Shown in pieces: positions 9,009 through 16,349 of a stretch of 64,000 nucleotides of DNA. The stretch is taken from assembly GCF_000519265.1 (NCBI RefSeq), contig NZ_KI912608.1:695665-759664 (forward strand). The letters are read 5' to 3'. The notes beneath the pieces were generated by a model. It did no database searches. It saw nothing but the letters and a program-made list of their open reading frames with translations, and was not told the DNA's origin. Made by a program: the position numbers and the translations under genes. The DNA is from Desulfonatronum lacustre DSM 10312 (GTDB lineage Bacteria; Desulfobacterota; Desulfovibrionia; Desulfovibrionales; Desulfonatronaceae). Numbering within the stretch: the first letter of the stretch is position 1; each line of letters opens with the position of its first letter.

Positions 9009-9287
9009 ATGTGTGTAAAACCAATCACCCTTTCCCAGTATAGGCGCTTAGTTGCTCCACGTCCCTGGCTCTGGTGGGATGTGGCGGACATTGCCCGCTT
9101 GTCCGTGGACAGCGTGGTCGAGAGCATTCTCACCCGTGGGGACTGGCCCGATTTTCTGGAAGCCCTGGACGAGTTGGGCACGGACCAGGTTCGGGAAGTT
9201 TTCTTCAGGCAAATCAATCGCCAGCGGAATAACTACCGACCCCAGACCCGGAATCTGTATCAGGTTTATTTTGAACGTCATGCATGA
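9009..9287 (+). CDS. Small DUF6922-like protein paired with AbiEii-like toxin
   Basis: A 92-residue acidic/aromatic protein with WLWWDVADIARLSVDS, a central ILTRGDWPDFLEALDELG segment and a C-terminal RPQTRNLYQVYF. I recognise the pattern 'W-D-x-n-I-L-x-R-G-D-W-x-D' as that of small proteins (DUF6922-like) commonly encoded just before AbiEii-type nucleotidyltransferases. It lacks the winged-helix domain of the classical AbiEi antitoxin. Its stop overlaps the downstream start by 8 bases, indicating translational coupling. Function is inferred from context: a likely antitoxin or accessory partner. Confidence 0.7.
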   Translation: MCVKPITLSQYRRLVAPRPWLWWDVADIARLSVDSVVESILTRGDWPDFLEALDELGTDQVREVFFRQINRQRNNYRPQTRNLYQVYFERHA

Positions 9288-9900
9288 AGAGATTTTGAAC
9301 ATAAACCAGAAAAGGGTTGCCGAATCCGTCCTCCCCAGGTTCACCTCTGATTTCATCTTATGCGGGGGCACAGCCGTTGCCCTGCAACTTGGCCATCGTC
9401 GATCCATCGATTTCGACCTGGTCTCGTTCACTGAAATCAATACCGACCGAATCATCCGGCACTTGAATGCCGCAAAAGCAGTCATTGAACATACAATCGT
9501 TTCCTCCATCGACGAATTAACCGTCGTGGTCAATGGTGTGAAGCTCACGTTTTTCTCCTTTCCTTTCCGTGTCCCTGCTCAGGTCACCTGGTCTTGGGCT
9601 CATATGACGATGCCCACCCTGCTGGATCTTGCCTCCATGAAGGCTTACGCCCTTGGGCGGCGAGGAAAATGGAAGGACTACGTTGATTTGTATTTTCTTT
9701 TTCAAGGCCATGTCTCCATGCCGAAGCTTGTTGAGAACTGTCGAAGAATATTTCAGGGAGCCTTCAATGAGCGGCTTTTCCGTGAGCAACTCTGCTATTT
9801 TGACGACGTGGATATGTCTGAAGCGGTTGCCTATCTCGGGGAAGGCCCGAGTGACGGCGATATTCAAAGTTTCCTGATTTCTTTGGCGGCCTCAGGCTGA
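9280..9900 (+). CDS. AbiEii/AbiGii-family nucleotidyltransferase toxin
   Basis: A 206-residue nucleotidyltransferase-fold protein. The active-site signature FILCGGTAVALQLGHRRSIDFDLVS (residues 25-49) gives the GG(T) loop and the two catalytic aspartates D44 and D46. A later LASMKAYALGRRGKWKDYVDLYFL segment matches the AbiEii family's conserved K...R.KWKDYVDLYFL motif. Family members transfer nucleotides to tRNA or other acceptors and act as toxins in type IV-like systems. I chose ATG 9280 (MHEEILN), which overlaps the partner's stop; the long upstream extension in this frame is only a shadow of the partner gene. Confidence 0.85.
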   Translation: MHEEILNINQKRVAESVLPRFTSDFILCGGTAVALQLGHRRSIDFDLVSFTEINTDRIIRHLNAAKAVIEHTIVSSIDELTVVVNGVKLTFFSFPFRVPAQVTWSWAHMTMPTLLDLASMKAYALGRRGKWKDYVDLYFLFQGHVSMPKLVENCRRIFQGAFNERLFREQLCYFDDVDMSEAVAYLGEGPSDGDIQSFLISLAASG

Positions 9901-10231
9901 CCCATGCGCAACCCGATGACCGCATCAACGCAACTCCCTGATCACTTCGATCTTCTCCTTCGTCGCATAACTTGCACCTGAACCTTGGTCTTTGGCATTT
10001 TAGCCTTTGAGCTTTCAGCCACGAGCCATCAAGTACCAGCTCCGAGTTACAGCAATTCCGGCCTGAAATTTGCTTGAGTTTTTCCAAAACCTTTCAGCAG
10101 GCAAGCCATGCCCATTGATAATCAAGCATATTCGCCATTTTCAAGCTCCGCCAAGGAGTGTCAAATCATTGTTCCGTACCGGCAAGGTGCGGCATGAGAG
10201 CGTATTTGGACTGTGGAATTGGGCGTCGGGA
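9901..10231. other. Non-coding stretch with no recognised gene
   Basis: No convincing gene is present. On the minus strand a short stretch ends ATKEKIEVIRELR followed by a stop, which resembles the tail of a small protein, but no start or domain can be attached to it. The right copy of the long direct repeat follows. Confidence 0.4.
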
Positions 10232-10524
10232 GCAAGAGCTTTGTTGATATGCTGCGGCTGAAAATGGGTGCTGCTTCACGGAAAATGCCTGTTGCGGTTG
10301 CGCATGAGAATCCTGGTGGATACGGTCGGGGCAAGCACGAGAATATGATTGAGGGGGGAGTTTTTAGCTCCAGCGATTTTTGATATTTGCCGAATTATTT
10401 TAGTCTGTTGGATATACAAAGCTGTGCTTTGAAAGACAAAAGTTGTCTGTAAGGGGTCAAAATAGCCCTTTTTTGGGATCAAAGTCAATAATTACAGTTG
10501 GTTGATGGTCTCAGAGGCCCAGCC
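10232..10524 (+). repeat. Long direct repeat, right copy
   Basis: Direct repeat of 8697-8963. It begins GCAAGAGCTTTGTTGATATG and ends TCTCAGAGGCCCAGCC. It contains a short insertion relative to the left copy (around GATACGGTCGGGGCAAGC) and otherwise matches closely in its second half. It ends about 90 bases before the neuB start, so neuB transcription may begin inside or just after it. Confidence 0.85.
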
Positions 10525-10612
10525 CAAAATGCTGATAGACTGGCTTTTCTGCACCCGGATTCTGGTTTTTTGGGATAAATTTATGGAATTTGCAACCTGG
10601 AACAAGTGTCAC

Positions 10613-11677
10613 ATGAGCGAATTGCACACCCTGACCTTGTTAGATATTCAAAATCGCATAATTGGGCCTAATCACCCATCTTTCATTATTGCTGAAATCG
10701 CTCAAACCCATGATGGTTCCCTAGGTCTTGCCCACTCATATATCGATGCCGCAGCAGACCTTGGCGCGGATGCTGTGAAATTCCAGACCCATATTGCTGA
10801 TGCGGAGTCCACTCTGGATGAGCCTTTCCGAATTAAGTTCTCCAGCCAGGATGCTACACGCTATGACTATTGGAAGCGAATGGAGTTCACCTCCGAGCAG
10901 TGGCAAGGGTTGGCTGATCATTGCAGCAAAAAAGGCCTGTTTTTTTTGAGTTCCCCTTTCTCAATTCAGGCAGTGGAGCTTCTTGAAAAGATTGGCGTAC
11001 CTGCCTGGAAAATCGGCTCTGGCGAGGCTGTTTCCGGAGATATCCTGGATGCTGTTTTGGGCACTGGCAAGCCGGTGCTGGCCAGTACGGGGATGAGCAC
11101 GTTTCTAGAAATAGATGCCCTCGTAGGCAGTTTTAGAAAAAAGGAAACCTCTTTTGCCTTGTTTCAATGCACCAGCAAGTATCCAGTTGATTTAAGCGAG
11201 ATAGGCCTTAACCTGATCCAGGAGATGAAAAAGCGTTATGCCTGTCCAGTGGGCCTGTCTGACCATTCGGGCAGTATTTACCCCGCACTTGCAGCAATGG
11301 CCCAGGGGGCAGACATTATTGAGGCTCATATTGTGTTTGACAAGCGTATGTTTGGTCCAGATACCCCGGCTTCTCTGACAGTGGATGAATTCAAGCTGTT
11401 AACGCAGGCCAGGGATGCTTTTCATAAGATGAACAGCAACCCTGTAAACAAGGATAAAATGGCCGATTGTATGCAGGAAATGCGCGGCATGTTCGGCAAA
11501 AGCCTCGCCCCCATCAAAGATCTGTCAGCAGGCACTATGCTGACCCATGATCTTTTAACCGCCAAAAAACCAGCAGCCGGCATTCCCGCTGATCAAAAAG
11601 ACACAATTGTGGGCAAAAAGCTTAAGAATGATGTAAGCAAGAAAAGATTGTTGCGCTGGGAGGATATCTATGAGTAA
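10613..11677 (+). CDS. neuB: N-acetylneuraminate-type nonulosonic acid synthase
   Basis: Condenses phosphoenolpyruvate with an N-acetylated hexose (ManNAc for sialic acid) to form a nonulosonic acid. The N-terminal TIM-barrel domain shows IIAEIAQTHDGSLGLA, AVKFQTH and WKIGSGE. SKYPVDLSEIGL and GLSDHSG follow, and a C-terminal SAF (antifreeze-like) domain reads SLAPIKDLSAGTMLTHDLL. The 354-residue length is normal. The start at 10613 (MSELHTL) is the best fit; an in-frame ATG at 10583 is also possible and neither has a strong ribosome binding site. It overlaps neuC by 8 bases. Whether the product is Neu5Ac or a relative depends on NeuC specificity. Confidence 0.92.
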   Translation: MSELHTLTLLDIQNRIIGPNHPSFIIAEIAQTHDGSLGLAHSYIDAAADLGADAVKFQTHIADAESTLDEPFRIKFSSQDATRYDYWKRMEFTSEQWQGLADHCSKKGLFFLSSPFSIQAVELLEKIGVPAWKIGSGEAVSGDILDAVLGTGKPVLASTGMSTFLEIDALVGSFRKKETSFALFQCTSKYPVDLSEIGLNLIQEMKKRYACPVGLSDHSGSIYPALAAMAQGADIIEAHIVFDKRMFGPDTPASLTVDEFKLLTQARDAFHKMNSNPVNKDKMADCMQEMRGMFGKSLAPIKDLSAGTMLTHDLLTAKKPAAGIPADQKDTIVGKKLKNDVSKKRLLRWEDIYE

Positions 11678-12824
11678 GAAGAAAGTCTGTGTTGTGGTGA
11701 ACAGCCGGGCTAACTATGGCCGGATCAAGAGTTTTCTTTCAGCGGTTCAGAAGCATCCGGATTTACATTTGCAGCTCATTGTCGGCGCATCAGCCATGCT
11801 TTACCGTTTTGGTTCTGCAATAGACATTATCCGTGAGGATGGATTTGAACCGACAAGCGTTGTTTACTCCATTGTGGAAGGTGAAAACCCATCCACCATG
11901 GCTAAATCTGCTGGTCTTGGTATCCTGGAGCTGGCTACTCAGCTTGAAAATCTCAAGCCGGATATCGTTCTTACAGTTGCGGATCGTTTTGAAACTATAG
12001 CTACAGCAGTGGCTGCCAGCTACATGAATATTCCTGTGGCACACACCCAGGGTGGTGAACTTACAGGCTCCATTGATGAGTCAGTAAGACATGCTATTAC
12101 CAAGCTTTCGCACATCCACTTCCCGGCCACGCAGCGGGCCGGGGAAATACTGGCGCAAATGGGAGAAGATCCTTCCAGGATATTCGTAACAGGATGCCCG
12201 GCCATGGATTTGGCCGCAGAATCTTGTAAGCAGAACTGCGATGATCTGTTTCAGAAATATGGAGGTACTGGAAAGGTTCTGGACTGGAACCAACCATTTC
12301 TGGTGGTACTGCAGCACCCGGTGACCACTGAATATGATAAAGCCTATTATCAGACAAGACAGACACTGGAATCTGTAAAAAAAACAAATATGCAGACCGT
12401 CTGGTTCTGGCCAAATGTTGATGCCGGATCTGATGCAGTGTCCAAAGCACTGCGGACGTATATTGCTCAAAACGACAAAGCACCTTTCCATTTCTATAGA
12501 AACTTCTCACCTGAAGACTACGTCCGTCTTATAAAGCGCTGCTCCTGCATTGTGGGTAATTCGTCCAGCGGTATCCGGGAGGGTTCATTTCTGGGAACTC
12601 CGTGCGTGAATATTGGCAGCAGGCAAAATCAAAGAGAGAGAGCCCATAATGTAGTGGATGTGGGCCATGACGCCGAGGCCATTTTTCAGGCCGTAACGGC
12701 CCAGGTCAGCCACGGCAGGTATGTGCCCAGCTTCCTTTACGGCGACGGCAAGGCCGGGGAAAGGATGGCGGAGGTGCTGGTGAAAAATCATGTGACCATC
12801 CAGAAGCAATTCTTCCATGGCTGA
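11670..12824 (+). CDS. neuC: UDP-N-acetylglucosamine 2-epimerase (hydrolysing)
   Basis: Hydrolysing epimerase that converts UDP-GlcNAc to ManNAc and UDP, giving the NeuB substrate. The protein has 384 residues. It starts MSKKKVCVVVNSRANYGRIKS, carries VLTVADRFETIATAVAA and AHTQGGELTGSIDESVRH (typical GG-E/H active-site region of the GT-B-fold epimerases) and ends with GNSSSGIREGSFLGTPCVNIGSRQ, the conserved UDP-binding segment. It overlaps neuB by 8 bases and the next gene by 8 bases, so the three are one operon. No NeuD-type acetyltransferase or 4,6-dehydratase is nearby, which favours a ManNAc-based product over legionaminic or pseudaminic acid. Confidence 0.9.
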   Translation: MSKKKVCVVVNSRANYGRIKSFLSAVQKHPDLHLQLIVGASAMLYRFGSAIDIIREDGFEPTSVVYSIVEGENPSTMAKSAGLGILELATQLENLKPDIVLTVADRFETIATAVAASYMNIPVAHTQGGELTGSIDESVRHAITKLSHIHFPATQRAGEILAQMGEDPSRIFVTGCPAMDLAAESCKQNCDDLFQKYGGTGKVLDWNQPFLVVLQHPVTTEYDKAYYQTRQTLESVKKTNMQTVWFWPNVDAGSDAVSKALRTYIAQNDKAPFHFYRNFSPEDYVRLIKRCSCIVGNSSSGIREGSFLGTPCVNIGSRQNQRERAHNVVDVGHDAEAIFQAVTAQVSHGRYVPSFLYGDGKAGERMAEVLVKNHVTIQKQFFHG

Positions 12825-13683
12825 AGGTTCAGCGACATCCGGCAGCGTCCGCGCATTCGACGCTAACTGGAGCGGCAGAAAAGAGGCCCAGTACAACCAC
12901 TGGACCAGGGGCCGACCTCGGAATCAAATCCAGTTGGCCTTTCGTCGGCATTGGCTGTTGTTTCAATCCATCATGCATGGCCGGGGGTATCGCTCATGCT
13001 TGGAGGTCGGTTGCGGGAGGGGCAGCATCTCCAGTTATTTCGCGGACAGCGGGATGGAGTGCACGCTGCTGGACGCATCCGAAAGCGTCCTGGATACGGC
13101 CCGGAGCATCTTCATGCGCAACGGGCACGGGGCCAGGTTCGTGCATGGCAATGCCCTGGCCCTGCCCTTTGAGGACCACAGCTTTGACGTGGTGGTCAGC
13201 ATTGGGCTGCTGGAACACTTTGAGGATGTCTGCGGCCCCATCCATGAGCAGCACAGGATACTCCGGCCCGGGGGCCTGTTTCTAGGCTATATCGTGCCGG
13301 AGCGCCCGGACAATGTGCAGCGGTATTTTCGCTGGGTGAATTCGATCCTGGCCGCCATTGCCGCTTTTCGCCAGGGAAAGGAAGCCGAAATGGCGCACAA
13401 GGCCGACATCTACCGGTCCGACTACGGCTCCCAGCGGTACCTGTCCGTGATCAACGCCCTGCCGACCCGTGATCTTCTGGTTTCCGGCGTGTACCCCATG
13501 CCCATGATCTCGCATTCGCCCGCGTTCCCCTTCACCCTGCTACCGGCCCCGGCGGAACTGATCCTGGCCCGACTGTTCGAGGCGGCGCTGTGGCTGAGAG
13601 GACGATGCAGTCCAAAAGACCCGTGGCTGTGTGACGAAAAGTTCGGCCAGGCGTTTCTGGTGGCCTGGACAAAGGAGCAATGA
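12817..13683 (+). CDS. Class I SAM-dependent methyltransferase in the nonulosonate operon
   Basis: A 288-residue methyltransferase. Motif I is CLEVGCGRGSISSYF, followed by CTLLDASESVLDTAR, the acidic loop after GNALALPFEDHSFDVVVSIGLLEHF, and the post-motif HRILRPGGLFLGYIVPE. This is the Methyltransf_11 pattern. It overlaps neuC by 8 bases and neuA by 4 bases, so it belongs to the nonulosonic acid pathway and probably methylates the sugar or its glycan product. The exact substrate cannot be read from sequence. Confidence 0.85.
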   Translation: MAEGSATSGSVRAFDANWSGRKEAQYNHWTRGRPRNQIQLAFRRHWLLFQSIMHGRGYRSCLEVGCGRGSISSYFADSGMECTLLDASESVLDTARSIFMRNGHGARFVHGNALALPFEDHSFDVVVSIGLLEHFEDVCGPIHEQHRILRPGGLFLGYIVPERPDNVQRYFRWVNSILAAIAAFRQGKEAEMAHKADIYRSDYGSQRYLSVINALPTRDLLVSGVYPMPMISHSPAFPFTLLPAPAELILARLFEAALWLRGRCSPKDPWLCDEKFGQAFLVAWTKEQ

Positions 13684-14381
13684 TGGCGTTTGTCCTGGGG
13701 GTTATTCCGGCGCGGGGCGGTTCCAAGGGCATCCCGTTGAAAAACATTGCTCCGGTTGCGGGCAAGCCCTTGATCGGCCACACCATCGAGGCCGCCCTGG
13801 GCAGCAGACGGCTCAACGCCTGCACCCTGTCCACGGACTGCCAGGCCATAGCCGACTGCGCCGCCGGGTTCGGGTTGCCCGCCAGGGAATTGCGACCCGC
13901 GCATTTGGCCACGGATACGGCCAGCAATACCGATGCCGTGATCCACGCCGTGCAGCAGTTTGAACATGCGGAGCAGCACCTGGTTGACGTGATCGTCCTG
14001 CTGCAGCCCACGGCCCCCATGCGCACCGCCACGGACATCGACGCCGCCCTGGACCTGTTTTTCGCATCCGAGGCCAGATCCCTGATCAGTGTGTACGAAG
14101 GCAACAACGTGCATCCCAATATGATGTACTTTGAACGCGGCGGCAGGCTGGAGCCGGTGCTCACCGCAGGCGCTCTTCCCGGCAGACGCCAGGAGTTCCG
14201 GCCCGTTTTCGTCCGCAACGGGGCCTTGTACATCGCGACCCGGGATCAGCTTTTCACCAACAAGGCTTTTGTGGACACCGCCCCCGCGGCCTATGTCATG
14301 TCCCGGGAGCGGTCAGTGAACATTGACGAGCCTTTTGACCTGGAAATGGCCCAGTGGTTGATGAGTCGCAAGAATTCTTGA
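13680..14381 (+). CDS. neuA: CMP-nonulosonate cytidylyltransferase
   Basis: Activates the nonulosonic acid with CTP to the CMP-sugar used by glycosyltransferases. The 233-residue protein has the N-terminal nucleotide-binding signature IPARGGSKGIPLKN, the LSTDCQAIA segment, VIVLLQPTAPMRTATDID and a C-terminal RNGALYIATRD and NIDEPFDLEMA, as in NeuA/NeuA-like cytidylyltransferases. AAAGGAGC precedes the start; ATG codons at 13680 and 13683 are both in frame. It is translationally coupled to the methyltransferase upstream. Confidence 0.92.
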   Translation: MMAFVLGVIPARGGSKGIPLKNIAPVAGKPLIGHTIEAALGSRRLNACTLSTDCQAIADCAAGFGLPARELRPAHLATDTASNTDAVIHAVQQFEHAEQHLVDVIVLLQPTAPMRTATDIDAALDLFFASEARSLISVYEGNNVHPNMMYFERGGRLEPVLTAGALPGRRQEFRPVFVRNGALYIATRDQLFTNKAFVDTAPAAYVMSRERSVNIDEPFDLEMAQWLMSRKNS

Positions 14382-14413
14382 TCTTGCACGGATCGTTTCT
14401 ACACTACACTGAG

Positions 14414-14440
14414 CTTCATGCTCTTCATGCTCTTCATAGC
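14414..14440 (+). repeat. Three tandem 9-base units upstream of a dehydrogenase gene
   Basis: CTTCATGCT occurs twice in tandem followed by a third, variant unit CTTCATAGC. It lies 15-40 bases before the start codon of the next gene, where promoter or leader elements would be expected, so unit-number change could alter expression. Confidence 0.7.
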
Positions 14441-14454
14441 AAAAATTCATCCTA

Positions 14455-15414
14455 ATGGTAACCAACTCACGCATCCTCAACCTGGAACCGGAAGGCTACA
14501 GCCCCAAAGCCAGAGCCGTGCTGGAGCGGCTCGGCCAGGTGGACGACGGCCCCATGAACCGGGCGGAGCTTTTGGACCGGATTTGTGAGTACGACGTTAT
14601 GATTGTGCGTCTTGGCCACAGAATAGACGCCCAGGTCATGGAGGCCGCCCAACGCCTCAAAACCATCGTCACCGCCACCACGGGGTTGAATCATATTGAC
14701 ATGAACGAGGCCCAAGGCAGGGGGATCACGGTTCTGTCCCTGCAAGGCGAACGGGCCTTTCTGGACAACATTCATGCCACGGCCGAGCATACCTGGGCGC
14801 TGCTTCTGGCTTTGCTCCGGAAACTGCCTCAAGCCCATCGGCATGTCCTTTCCGGCGGTTGGGATCGGGACCGGTTCAAAGGCAGCGAACTGCATGGCCG
14901 GATACTGGGCATCATCGGGCTGGGTCGGCTGGGGACCAAGGTTGCAGGGTACGGGGCTGCCTTTGGCATGCGGGTTATGGGGTATGAGAGCAACAGAGCG
15001 CACCCCATGCTAGCGAACGTTGAACACATGAATCTGGATCAGGTGCTGAGCCAGTCCGACGTGATCAGCCTGCATGTGAATTACTTCCCGGAGAATCATG
15101 CCATGATCAGCCGGAAGGATTTGTCCCGCATGAAGCCCGGTGCTGTGTTGATCAACACGTCCAGGGGCGAGTTGGTGGATGAGAGCGCCTTGCTGAAGGC
15201 CCTTGAGTCCGGTCGGCTGGGTGGGGCGGCGCTGGATGTGCTTTGTGGGGAGTATGCCGGGTGGGAGGCATCAGAGGGGTTGCTGGAGTATGCCAGGAAG
15301 CACGACAATTTGATCCTGACTCCGCATGTTGGGGGCTGCACGTTCGATTCCATGGAAATGACGGAAGTGTTTATGGCTGAAAAGCTAATTCGCCACTTGA
15401 AAAGGGAGACATGA
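14455..15414 (+). CDS. D-isomer-specific 2-hydroxyacid dehydrogenase
   Basis: NAD-dependent dehydrogenase of 319 residues. It has the cofactor-binding GLGRLGTKVAGYG motif (about residue 160), the catalytic arginine in NTSRGELVDE, the glutamate in LDVLCGE, and the catalytic histidine in TPHVGG. A second member of this family is at 45683, but this copy sits in the nonulosonate cluster. It may reduce a 2-keto acid intermediate or supply a hydroxyacid substituent for the glycan; this is inference. There is no clear ribosome binding site before the ATG at 14455, and three 9-base repeats lie just upstream. Confidence 0.85.
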   Translation: MVTNSRILNLEPEGYSPKARAVLERLGQVDDGPMNRAELLDRICEYDVMIVRLGHRIDAQVMEAAQRLKTIVTATTGLNHIDMNEAQGRGITVLSLQGERAFLDNIHATAEHTWALLLALLRKLPQAHRHVLSGGWDRDRFKGSELHGRILGIIGLGRLGTKVAGYGAAFGMRVMGYESNRAHPMLANVEHMNLDQVLSQSDVISLHVNYFPENHAMISRKDLSRMKPGAVLINTSRGELVDESALLKALESGRLGGAALDVLCGEYAGWEASEGLLEYARKHDNLILTPHVGGCTFDSMEMTEVFMAEKLIRHLKRET

Positions 15415-15415
15415 G

Positions 15416-16201
15416 TTGGACATCTACGCAATCACTGAAGCAGAGGGCAGAGGAATACTTGATGGGCAAGGTGTCGCCGACCTGTTGCAGGAAGGCGCTG
15501 ATACAGAAATCAAGCCCAAATGGGACGACCTTGCAAGACTGTACATGCTGGTGCGAGAACGCAAGCCGTTTCATATCCTAGAGTTCGGTTCGGGCTTCTC
15601 AACAATTGTGATGGCTTCCGCCTTAAAGCAAAACTGGGAAGAATGCCGTGATATTCTGGCTAGACAGTCAGGCAGTCAGGCAGTCAGGCAGATTCTATAC
15701 GAACGGCCACAAATGGTGTCAATTGAATCATCTAAAAAATGGATGCTCAATACCAGGGAAAAAGTTGAAAAAGGAGGGCTTGCTGAGTTTACGGATATTG
15801 TCTTCTCAAATGTTTCAATCGCTGAATATCAGGGACAAGTCTGCCATTTTTATGATGAACTTCCCGATGTTGTGCCGGATTTTGTCTACATGGATGGCCC
15901 TGATCCTTCCACGGTCAAGGGCAGCATAAACGGGATTTCATTCAAGAGGTCTAAAAGAACAGTCATGTCCGGTGATATTCTTAAATATGAATCTACCTTA
16001 TTGCCAAGTTTTTTCATGATCGTGGATGGCAGGACCAATAATGCTAGGTTTTTGCAAAGAATGTTATTAAGGAAGTACGATGTAATTTATCATAAAAAAG
16101 CAGACGTGACAACATTTCAGCTGAAAGAGCCACGACTTGGAATCAAGAATGTTTTTGGCTGGGAAGCGTATTCTGATTTGCTAAAAAAAAACAATCCATA
16201 A
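15416..16201 (+). CDS. Methyltransferase-like protein with slippage repeat
   Basis: A 261-residue protein with a degenerate class I methyltransferase fold: KPFHILEFGSGFSTIVMA resembles motif I, MVSIESSKKW an acidic motif II, and DFVYMDGPDP the segment before the active site. The frame starts at TTG 15416 just after the upstream gene. An alternative ATG at 15411, in another frame, begins MSWTSTQSLKQRAEEYLMG and would join naturally to QGVADLLQEG after a single-base shift near 15465. So the N-terminus may be frameshifted. Inside the gene three tandem 8-base units (15665-15691) can shift the frame by slippage. Function is a guess from fold and context: glycan modification. Confidence 0.6.
   Translation: MDIYAITEAEGRGILDGQGVADLLQEGADTEIKPKWDDLARLYMLVRERKPFHILEFGSGFSTIVMASALKQNWEECRDILARQSGSQAVRQILYERPQMVSIESSKKWMLNTREKVEKGGLAEFTDIVFSNVSIAEYQGQVCHFYDELPDVVPDFVYMDGPDPSTVKGSINGISFKRSKRTVMSGDILKYESTLLPSFFMIVDGRTNNARFLQRMLLRKYDVIYHKKADVTTFQLKEPRLGIKNVFGWEAYSDLLKKNNP
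15665..15691 (+). repeat. Octanucleotide tandem repeat inside a coding frame
   Basis: CAGTCAGG is repeated three times followed by CAG. The unit length of 8 is not a multiple of three, so gain or loss of a unit changes the reading frame of the surrounding gene, the hallmark of a contingency locus. Three units is short for high-rate slippage. Confidence 0.8.
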
Positions 16202-16235
16202 CCCAATATTGCCCGATCCATTAGTTAACGCAATC

Positions 16236-16262
16236 ATATATATATGTGTGTGTGTGTGTGTG
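16236..16262 (+). repeat. (AT)5(TG)9 microsatellite
   Basis: Five AT and nine TG dinucleotide units in tandem, 88 bases before the start of the AT-rich methyltransferase gene. It marks the left boundary of a strongly AT-rich block and could vary promoter spacing. Confidence 0.85.
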
Positions 16263-16349
16263 ATGTTGGGCGTTTTTTAATTTTTGTGTCATTCTGAGAG
16301 AATTCTAGCTCCACAATGCAAACTAAATATTGCCAATAAATAAACTACT

